A stretch of 64,000 nt of DNA from RGIG1995 sp045652425 (GTDB taxonomy: Bacteria; Bacillota; Clostridia; Oscillospirales; CAG-272). This document shows positions 58,579 through 64,000 of this stretch, one piece after another. The translations under genes and the position numbers were made by a program. The notes under the pieces are model-generated. The model made no database searches. It saw nothing but the letters and a program-made list of their open reading frames with translations, and was not told where the DNA came from. Positions within the stretch are counted from its first letter, which is position 1. The number at the start of each line of letters is the position of its first letter. The DNA is taken from the NCBI GenBank assembly GCA_045652425.1, contig JAZRUG010000013.1, positions 1 to 64,000 on the forward strand. Reading direction: 5' to 3'.

Positions 58579-58728
58579 TCACATTACACCGTCTTCAATA
58601 TCATTCCCTATCTTTTCTTCTGTGTGAAGCAAAACACTCTCGTTTTTCTTTACGCTTTTCAAGGGAAATACTATATTTTGGGGTGTATCTTGTTTATTAC
58701 CTTTTTCAATTATATTTGTTTCTTCCAT
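58579..58728 (-). CDS. Small acidic/basic protein, 49 aa
   Basis: On the minus strand GAGG lies 8 nt before an ATG at 58728, followed by 49 codons (MEETNIIEKGNKQDTPQNIV, then FPLKSVKKNESVLLHTEEKI). An in-frame ATG at 58758 would add ten residues but lacks as good a ribosome site. The stop is 17 bp from the res terminator. The peptide is hydrophilic with no membrane helix, and I recognise no family. The good ribosome site and protein-like composition support it. Confidence 0.45.
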   Translation of the reverse strand: MEETNIIEKGNKQDTPQNIVFPLKSVKKNESVLLHTEEKIGNDIEDGVM

Positions 58729-58844
58729 TTTTAAAACCTCAAAACTATCTATTTTCATAATTAGTCTTCGCGGTTCTAAAAATATTATTCAAATACAATC
58801 TAACTATAATTCATCTTTTTCTTGCATAGTTGTCAAGCAAAACA

Positions 58845-58871
58845 ATAACCACCGAACAAGTCGGTGGTTAT
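58845..58871 (-). terminator. Terminator after the M23 gene
   Basis: A perfect 11-bp stem ATAACCACCGA / TCGGTGGTTAT with a 5-nt loop is followed on the minus strand by TGTTTTG. The stem echoes the IS200 end hairpins but no transposon sequence adjoins it. Confidence 0.75.
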
Positions 58872-58876
58872 CACTT

Positions 58877-59632
58877 TTATCCTTCGTAATTGTCGTCAAC
58901 CGCATTTGCCGCATTCGCCGCTTCATAGGAAATATAATCCAAAGGATTAACGTTCTTTCCGTCCATTTTCACTTCCAAGTGCAAATGAGGCTCTTCCGCT
59001 ATTTCAATAAGTGTACTGTCGCCTACTGAAGATAAAGCTTGTCCGCAATATACGGGCGCCCCCTCTTCGATACCTTCGCACACCTCGTCAGATAATCCCA
59101 TATAATATGAAACAAGTCCGTTAGGATGGCTTATCGAAATGCAGTTACCCATCATTGGGTCGTCATATACGTTTTGAACTGTTCCCTCTGCTATGCACGA
59201 TACTGTAGCGCCTATGTCTGCCAATATATCAATTCCCGTATGAACTCTGTAATCGTTCATCGTCAAAGAATAAACCGGCATATCTATATCATAACTCTTT
59301 AATAAATATCCCTCTACCGGCTTCGTAAATACAAGCTTCGCGGGAGCGTCAACCTCTTTTGATGGCTCGTCCTCGGGAATACTGTTTACATCCTGTTCAG
59401 GCTCTTCAATATACGTATCTTCGGGATTTTGTGTTACTTCAGGTCTTCTTGTTTCCGCCTTCTCGGTACGTTTCGCCGTTTGGGCAGCAGTTTCATTCAC
59501 CTTTGGGTTGTCTGTTTTCTTTCTTGTGCTTGTCACAACACTGAACACCGTCATACATACTACCGCCACGATTATAAGTGACAGTACTACGTATAACGCA
59601 ATATTCGATTTACTTTTGTTTGCGTTATACAT
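58877..59632 (-). CDS. M23 family peptidase, SpoIIQ-like
   Basis: This 251-aa protein has an N-terminal cytoplasmic tail, one membrane helix (about residues 10-31, IALYVVLSLIIVAVVCMTVF) and a low-complexity acidic linker (about residues 40-95). The C-terminal LytM domain is at about residues 105-235. The zinc ligands are present: HTGIDI (HxxxD) and HLHLEVKMDGKNVNPLDY (HxH). Anchored LytM proteins of this size in Clostridia include SpoIIQ, which bridges forespore and mother cell during engulfment and, unlike the Bacillus form, keeps the zinc site. No spoIID is adjacent, so another M23 role is possible. Confidence 0.85.
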   Translation of the reverse strand: MYNANKSKSNIALYVVLSLIIVAVVCMTVFSVVTSTRKKTDNPKVNETAAQTAKRTEKAETRRPEVTQNPEDTYIEEPEQDVNSIPEDEPSKEVDAPAKLVFTKPVEGYLLKSYDIDMPVYSLTMNDYRVHTGIDILADIGATVSCIAEGTVQNVYDDPMMGNCISISHPNGLVSYYMGLSDEVCEGIEEGAPVYCGQALSSVGDSTLIEIAEEPHLHLEVKMDGKNVNPLDYISYEAANAANAVDDNYEG

Positions 59633-59741
59633 GGTTTTCCCACCTTTTATTTTGATTTTTCTGTAGCTATTTTTGACTGCATTTCAAAATAATATACACA
59701 AAAATCATATTTTTCATTTTAAAAGTGGGATAATTGTTATT

Positions 59742-60431
59742 TTATTTTTCCGTAAGTCTTAATACAACGTGTCTTGCAAGTAAAAGTCCCGCAACCGAAG
59801 GTACAAAAGCAATAGATGCAGGGATTCTTTCCCCTTTTACTACCGGTTCTTCGGTACTGTACAACACATCAACGTTTCTAATGTCACGCGCCTTCAGTTC
59901 TCGGCGCATAACCCTTGCAAGAGGGCAAACCGACGTCTGATTTATATCGGCTATATTAAACTTCAATGGGTCAAGCTTGTTTCCTGTACCCATTGACGAT
60001 ACAATCTTTATATTATTTTTCTTACAATATTCAATTATCGCAATTTTAGCCGAAACGTTGTCTATGGCATCAACAACGTAATCCACCTTATTTCCACCAA
60101 TTATTTCAGCGGCATTTTCGGGCGTTACAAAAATATCTTTTTCAACAACTGTACAATCGGGATTTATCTTACGTATCCTGTCAGCCATAACTGCAGTTTT
60201 TTTCATCCCTATAGTTGTCGTATCCGCAATAAGCTGACGGTTAATATTCGAAACTGAAACAGTATCAAAATCAACCAAAATAATTTTACCTACACCGCAT
60301 CTTGCTATCGCCTCCGCGGTAAAGCTTCCGACTCCCCCTATACCGAATATCATTACCGAAGACGATATAAGCTTATCGGTAGCTTCACTTCCTAAAATTG
60401 TTATCTGCCTTTCAAGTCGGCTCTTATCCAT
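59742..60431 (-). CDS. ThiF/MoeB family E1-like protein, TcdA type
   Basis: This 229-aa adenylating enzyme has the Rossmann ATP motif SVMIFGIGGVGSFTAEAIAR (about residues 24-43), a downstream RQL arginine (INRQLIADT), VDYVVDAIDNVSAKIAII and SMGTGNKLDP. The sequence order and length fit tRNA threonylcarbamoyladenosine dehydratase (TcdA/CsdL), which makes cyclic t6A. This is consistent with the tsaC gene in the same window. The ATG at 60431 follows GGAGC by 8 nt. The open frame extends upstream into the DUF6514 gene in another phase. Confidence 0.9.
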   Translation of the reverse strand: MDKSRLERQITILGSEATDKLISSSVMIFGIGGVGSFTAEAIARCGVGKIILVDFDTVSVSNINRQLIADTTTIGMKKTAVMADRIRKINPDCTVVEKDIFVTPENAAEIIGGNKVDYVVDAIDNVSAKIAIIEYCKKNNIKIVSSMGTGNKLDPLKFNIADINQTSVCPLARVMRRELKARDIRNVDVLYSTEEPVVKGERIPASIAFVPSVAGLLLARHVVLRLTEK

Positions 60432-60450
60432 ATTTTCTGCTCCATATATT

Positions 60451-60738
60451 TTACAAAATGTCTGCCAATACGTCCCTTGCATTTGTCGGCATAACATTAT
60501 TATAAACCAATAAGTCCAATATTGCAACCGCATTTTCTTCGTCTCGCGCAATATCGTATAAAAAATCATACTCGGTCGTTATTCCGTCTTCCATTTGTAA
60601 TATCAACACCGAATAAATATTTTCTTCCGCAAACAAATCACAATCCTTTTTATCGGTTATTATCAAGCTGTAATCGAGAACTATATTATTTCTCGCTTTA
60701 ACCTCTGTCCGCCTATTATCCGTTATATGTGTCTTCAT
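60451..60738 (-). CDS. DUF6514-like small protein
   Basis: This 95-aa protein has the pattern of a small family in spore-forming Clostridia. There is a basic N-terminus, a beta strand section (NNIVLDYSLIITDKKDCDLF), YSVLILQMEDGITTEYDFLY, and a C-terminal helix with AILDLLVYNNVMPTNARDVL and LADIL. The function is unknown. The gene is 19 nt upstream of the ThiF gene and divergent from a small membrane protein. The intergenic region holds Spo0A-like boxes. Ribosome site GGAGGTGC. Confidence 0.75.
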   Translation of the reverse strand: MKTHITDNRRTEVKARNNIVLDYSLIITDKKDCDLFAEENIYSVLILQMEDGITTEYDFLYDIARDEENAVAILDLLVYNNVMPTNARDVLADIL

Positions 60739-60823
60739 TCTGCACCTCCGAAGATGTTTTTAGCGCGGGTGTTCAATTATACCCTATCGCCAATACAAAA
60801 GTAAAGAAAATATTGTCTTACCA

Positions 60824-60946
60824 ATTCGACAAAGTTACGCTTGTATTTGCATATTTTTCCATATTTTTTATTCCTTTTTTCTTAATATGGCTTTTTCCCC
60901 TTAAATATGGTATGTTTTTTCTGTAACTTTGTCGAATAATGTCGAA
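60824..60946. promoter_or_regulatory. Candidate Spo0A boxes within a 15-bp perfect inverted repeat
   Basis: ATTCGACAAAGTTAC (60824-60838) and GTAACTTTGTCGAAT (60923-60937) are exact inverses 84 bp apart. Each contains the Spo0A-box core TGTCGAA (rc at 60825-60831; 60930-60936). A third TGTCGAA at 60940-60946 is one helical turn from the second. CCATATT/AATATGG stems lie inside. The region separates the DUF6514 gene from the membrane protein gene at 61060. Confidence 0.7.
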
Positions 60947-61059
60947 ATAAATAGTATTAAAATGCAACCAATTTTTCCAAAAGTCCACTAATGACTTCGT
61001 CTAAAATTTACTGTATAATACTTTTGTACACATATATTCTATTTGAAAGGATACATATT

Positions 61060-61302
61060 ATGATAAATAAAATAAAAAATCTTACCCTCTCTAAAGTATC
61101 GCTGAACTTTTTTAAAATCAGTTCGGCGGTTATGGTTTTTGTATTTCTCTACATATTGTTTCTGCTGTTAAAAACGCCCGAAAACGAAAAAGCATGGTTG
61201 TATGCTAACGCCTACACCATGCTTGAATATGCCGTTATGAGTTTTACGCTTGTCTTCTGCGGTTCGCTTATTATTGACATTGCGCTGAAAGACAATAAAT
61301 AA
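61060..61302 (+). CDS. Small three-helix membrane protein
   Basis: This 80-aa protein has a basic N-terminus (MINKIKNLTLSKVSLNFFK), a first helix (SSAVMVFVFLYILFLLL) and a second membrane segment (MLEYAVMSFTLVFCGSLIID). An intervening loop holds TPENEKAWLYANAY. I recognise no named family. The ATG at 61060 has AAAGGAT 9 nt upstream, better than an ATG 23 codons earlier. TATAAT at 61014-61019 may be its promoter. The divergent regulatory region has Spo0A-type boxes, so a sporulation-linked role is possible. Confidence 0.7.
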   Translation: MINKIKNLTLSKVSLNFFKISSAVMVFVFLYILFLLLKTPENEKAWLYANAYTMLEYAVMSFTLVFCGSLIIDIALKDNK

Positions 61303-61333
61303 TGGCGTAGGAAAATTCCCACGCCAAATTTTG
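61303..61333 (+). terminator. Terminator after the small membrane protein
   Basis: TGGCGTaGG / CCcACGCCA stem with an AAAATT loop, followed by a T-rich tract. It lies between convergent genes. Confidence 0.75.
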
Positions 61334-61338
61334 TTTTT

Positions 61339-62283
61339 TTAAAGTGATGCAGCGCCGATTATGCCCGCGTCATTCTTGAGTTCTGCTATTTTCAGTTCAG
61401 TCTTTACCGGATTTGCGCTTGTAAACTGAAGACTGTCAACAAGCTCACGCAACGGTCCCATAAGGTTTTCACCCTCGTTTGAAATACCGCCGCCGATGCT
61501 AAGTATATTAGGCTGGAATATGTTTATGATATTTACCAAGCCGCAAGCAAGATAATCCGTATATTCAGCACATACCGTACGAGCCGTCATATCGCCCATA
61601 GATGCCGCTTTATACGCAGTCTTTCCGCTCACTTTGTCTATATCATTTTCAACCAAGCTCCACATAATAGAATTACGATTATTCAGCATATGTTCTTTAG
61701 TCATATTGATAAGACCGGTAGCCGAACTGTAGGTTTCCCAACAGCCACGTCTTCCGCATCCGCACTGGCGGCCATTATGCTCGATAACCATGTGTCCAAG
61801 TTCGCCGCCCGCATAGTTAAATCCCGAGTATATCTTTCCGTCAATTATTATGCCGCCGCCAACGCCCGTTCCGAGTGTTACCATTATAAACTTGTCAACA
61901 CCCTTACCCGAACCGGCAACAGCTTCGCCTAAAGCCGCCGCATTCGCATCGTTTTCAAGTTTAATTCTTCTTATCGGCAAAAGCTCACGAAGCTTTGAGA
62001 TAATCGGATAATCTATCATTCCGAGATTTGTCGCTCTGGTAACTACACCGTTTATAGGATCTATAGCACCGGGAGATGCAATACCGATATGCTCAATTCT
62101 GCAAGGAATTATATCCGTTTCCTCAAGCAAATCTGTTATTAACCCTGCAATATCTTTTACAATCTCGTCAGGGTGACGGCCCGCATTCGTGGGTACGCTT
62201 CCCTTTTTTACAATGTTGTTATCACTGTCAACGATACCTACTGCTATATTCGTACCGCCAAGATCTACGCCAATTCTAAACAT
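61339..62283 (-). CDS. glcK: ROK family glucokinase
   Basis: This 314-aa sugar kinase has the N-terminal ATP/phosphate motif RIGVDLGGTNIAVGIVD, the hexose-binding NDANAAALGEAVAGSGK and VTLGTGVGGGIIIDG. The ROK zinc motif is GHMVIEHNGRQCGCGRRGCW (C-x-C-x4-C with the His ligand), followed by ETYSSATGL. These fit glucokinases of Bacillota, which feed glucose-6-phosphate into glycolysis. Closely related kinases may act on other hexoses. It lies 23 nt after mscL on the same strand. Confidence 0.92.
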   Translation of the reverse strand: MFRIGVDLGGTNIAVGIVDSDNNIVKKGSVPTNAGRHPDEIVKDIAGLITDLLEETDIIPCRIEHIGIASPGAIDPINGVVTRATNLGMIDYPIISKLRELLPIRRIKLENDANAAALGEAVAGSGKGVDKFIMVTLGTGVGGGIIIDGKIYSGFNYAGGELGHMVIEHNGRQCGCGRRGCWETYSSATGLINMTKEHMLNNRNSIMWSLVENDIDKVSGKTAYKAASMGDMTARTVCAEYTDYLACGLVNIINIFQPNILSIGGGISNEGENLMGPLRELVDSLQFTSANPVKTELKIAELKNDAGIIGAASL

Positions 62284-62306
62284 TTGTGTTCTCCCAAATC
62301 CGCCCT

Positions 62307-62759
62307 TTAGTCTTTCTTAAGAAGGTCACGAATTTCTGCGAGAAGCTCTTCAGCAGTAGGCTTGGGGGGCTCTGCAGGAGCTGCCTCTTCTTCAGCCTTT
62401 TTCTTTGCTTCGGAAATATCTCTTGCTTTCTGAATAAGAGATACAAACATAAATATTGACAAAGCGATGATAAAGAAATCAATTACAGTCTGAATAAAAT
62501 TACCGTAATTAAGAGTTGCAAAACCTGCTTCCTTTGCAGCTTCAATAGTTTTGATAGCCGCAGTATCAGCGCCTTTAGCGTTAAGTATTACGAAAAGTTC
62601 GCTGAAGTTTGCGCCACCTGTTGCAAGACTTATCAAAGGTGTGATAAGGTCGTTTACCAACGATGTAACGATCTTTCCGAATGCGCCGCCGACTACAACA
62701 CCGACTGCCATATCAACTACGTTTCCTTTAAATGCAAATTTTTTAAATTTCTCCCACAT
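62307..62759 (-). CDS. mscL: Large-conductance mechanosensitive channel
   Basis: This 150-aa channel opens under membrane tension to release osmolytes. The pore-lining first helix reads FAFKGNVVDMAVGVVVGGAF, then GKIVTSLVNDLITPLISL. The second helix is VIDFFIIALSIFMFVSLIQK. A C-terminal cytoplasmic helix (EELLAEIRDLLKK) ends the chain. The periplasmic loop is of normal length. AAGGAG lies upstream. It is 13 nt downstream of mrnC and upstream of the glucokinase gene. Confidence 0.96.
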   Translation of the reverse strand: MWEKFKKFAFKGNVVDMAVGVVVGGAFGKIVTSLVNDLITPLISLATGGANFSELFVILNAKGADTAAIKTIEAAKEAGFATLNYGNFIQTVIDFFIIALSIFMFVSLIQKARDISEAKKKAEEEAAPAEPPKPTAEELLAEIRDLLKKD

Positions 62760-62772
62760 AATTTTAATCTCC

Positions 62773-63162
62773 TTATTTATTTAAAATTTTATTAATGTGT
62801 TCTTTGTAAGCCGTCTCAAATAAATATTCAAGACGTTCCGTTTTACCGTTCATATACAAATAAGCAAAAAGTGATTCGAGTCCTGTCGCTCTGCTGTATT
62901 CAACAGCCGTCGCTGACTTCGGGTGGTTTACTTTAGCATTTTTTCCACGCTTAAAAAATGTCATTTCGTCTTCTTCAAGCAAGTCAATAATATTATCAAT
63001 AACCTTGCTCTGCTCGGTAGCCTTTACGAAATCTCGCGCAAGGTCGTTTAATTTACCTGCGTTCGTAAACCCGCTTTCGATAACCTTACAGCGCACCATT
63101 ATCTCAAGAACCGCATCACCGATATATGCTAAGGTCGCTCCGTTCAACTCTTCCGGCTTCAA
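62773..63162 (-). CDS. mrnC: Mini-ribonuclease III
   Basis: This 129-aa RNase III domain without the double-strand RNA binding domain matures 23S rRNA ends in Bacillota. Catalytic helices are LAYIGDAVLEIMVRCKVIES (first acidic pair) and YSRATGLESLFAYLYMNGKT, followed by RLEYLFETA (second). VNHPKSATAVEYSRATG is typical of MrnC. The ATG at 63162 follows a weak GGGGAAG stretch. It heads the mrnC-mscL-glcK group and is divergent from the FkbM gene. Confidence 0.93.
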   Translation of the reverse strand: MKPEELNGATLAYIGDAVLEIMVRCKVIESGFTNAGKLNDLARDFVKATEQSKVIDNIIDLLEEDEMTFFKRGKNAKVNHPKSATAVEYSRATGLESLFAYLYMNGKTERLEYLFETAYKEHINKILNK

Positions 63163-63314
63163 AGTATCTTCTTCCCCTTTTTGTATATTTAAGTCATTAT
63201 ATCATACTTTCTTTTTTTCTACAATATTTATTTTCAATTTTTTTCCGCAAATCTTTGACAACAAAGAAACAAAGCTTTATAATAAAAGTAACATACTATT
63301 ATGGAGTTAACAAA

Positions 63315-64000
63315 ATGAACGTAAAGCAAGACCTTTGGAAATATCTGCAACAAACAAATAAACCTATCGTTATGTACGGTATGGGAAACGGCGCTGACAA
63401 GATTCTTGAACGATTTGACTCTCTCGATATTGAAGTTGCCGATTTCTTCGCAAGTGACGGTTTCGTCAGAGGCCATTCCTTTCACGGCAAAACGGTTCTT
63501 TCATTTAGCGAAATCAAAGAGAAATATGACGATTTTATTATAATTCTCTCCTTTGCATCAAGCCTCGATAACGTTCTTGATTGGTTTTACGAAATCAACG
63601 AAAAACACGAAATGTACGCTCCCGACGTGCCCGTAACGGGAGACGGCACTTTTAATTTGGATTACTATTTGACGCATAAAGAATCTTTTGATAAAGCAAG
63701 AGAGTTGCTTGCAGACGATATTTCAAGAAACGTGTTTGACAACGTTATAAAATATAAGCTCACAGGAAAAATCGCCTATCTTAAAGAAATTGAAACCACG
63801 CCCGACGAGGCTTGGAATAATATACTCTCGCCCGACAGCTATAAAATATGCGTGGACTGCGGAGCTTACAACGGCGACACCGCTAAAGAAATGATTGGCA
63901 GATGCGAAAACGTCGATAAAATCTATGCTTTAGAACCCGATAGACGCAACTTTAAAAAGCTGTCAATCTTTTCGGAAGAAGAAACAAGGGTAATTCCAAT
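63315..64000 (+). CDS. FkbM family methyltransferase (truncated by window end)
   Basis: The visible 228 codons begin MNVKQDLWKYLQQTNKPIVM with GGAG 8 nt upstream. An N-terminal region (residues 1-165) resembles the nucleotide-sugar-binding-like domain often fused to FkbM (VMYGMGNGADKILERF, FFASDGFVRGHSFHG). The SAM-binding domain then begins with ICVDCGAYNGDTAKEM (about residues 178-193) and the acidic strand end IYALEPDRRNF. The rest lies beyond the window. Substrates of such enzymes are typically sugars or O-linked groups of surface glycans. Confidence 0.85.
   Translation, partial: MNVKQDLWKYLQQTNKPIVMYGMGNGADKILERFDSLDIEVADFFASDGFVRGHSFHGKTVLSFSEIKEKYDDFIIILSFASSLDNVLDWFYEINEKHEMYAPDVPVTGDGTFNLDYYLTHKESFDKARELLADDISRNVFDNVIKYKLTGKIAYLKEIETTPDEAWNNILSPDSYKICVDCGAYNGDTAKEMIGRCENVDKIYALEPDRRNFKKLSIFSEEETRVIP

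Noticed and set aside
58845..58871. Hairpin resembling the IS200 end hairpins (ACCACCG / CGGTGGT)
   Set aside because: It sits at the end of the M23 gene with a T tract and no adjoining element sequence, so an ordinary terminator explains it.

Overview
The window looks like a chromosomal segment of an anaerobic, low-GC member of the Bacillota (class Clostridia), probably an uncultured gut-type spore former. The evidence is the AT-rich intergenic sequence, strong AGGAGG-type ribosome binding sites, mini-ribonuclease III, a SpoIIQ-like M23 protein, candidate Spo0A boxes, manganese catalase, a dockerin-bearing leucine-rich repeat surface protein, and an HdrABC/Flx-type flavin-based electron transfer locus beside a soluble fumarate reductase. 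No phage, plasmid or CRISPR locus is visible. Six tRNA genes sit in one operon.

Layout. 0-3.1 kb: a TipA-like MerR regulator, a frameshifted small gene, an orphan prepilin-peptidase N-terminal domain, a decayed membrane gene and an IS200-type element. 3.1-7.9 kb: manganese catalase with a FAD/Rieske oxidoreductase, then galT divergent from an AraC regulator. 7.9-11.9 kb: a four-gene SdpR/SdpI/ABC exporter operon with a perfect operator, and an unknown protein. 12.2-16.2 kb: a TetR-controlled ABC exporter with a LURP-one-like protein, and a DegV protein with a Rex-like promoter dyad. 16.4-20.1 kb: a forward run of MATE transporter, prolyl-tRNA editing protein, EEP hydrolase and radical SAM protein. 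20.1-30.2 kb: a ten-gene minus-strand operon in the order hdrB, hdrC, hdrA, mvhD/flxD, two flxB/C-like ferredoxin proteins, flxA, fumarate reductase iron-sulfur and flavoprotein subunits, and an AspT/YidE-type carboxylate transporter. 30.4-33.1 kb: an SGNH hydrolase and a diguanylate cyclase. 33.4-34.4 kb: a complex palindromic element and the tRNA operon (Val-Asp-Phe-Gly-Gly-Cys). 34.6-39.8 kb: coaE, prfA, a Sua5-type tsaC, a ParC-like topoisomerase subunit and a 46-aa membrane protein. 40.0-46.3 kb: the giant LRR-dockerin protein, an ornithine-cyclodeaminase-like protein with a DUF89 phosphatase, and a LysR regulator. 46.3-50.4 kb: a MarR-controlled pair of ABC half-transporters. 50.6-58.5 kb: an accessory island with an autoregulated Fic protein, two tandem paralogous membrane proteins, and a Type III restriction-modification system carrying a coiled-coil membrane protein between mod and res. 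58.6-64 kb: housekeeping and sporulation-type genes, ending in a truncated FkbM methyltransferase.

Two regions stand out. The 20-30 kb operon predicts a cytoplasmic NADH-driven fumarate reductase coupled through HdrABC to ferredoxin reduction, with a dedicated dicarboxylate exchanger. The 50.6-58.5 kb island predicts a membrane-associated variant of Type III restriction-modification. Both readings are inference from domain content and gene order.
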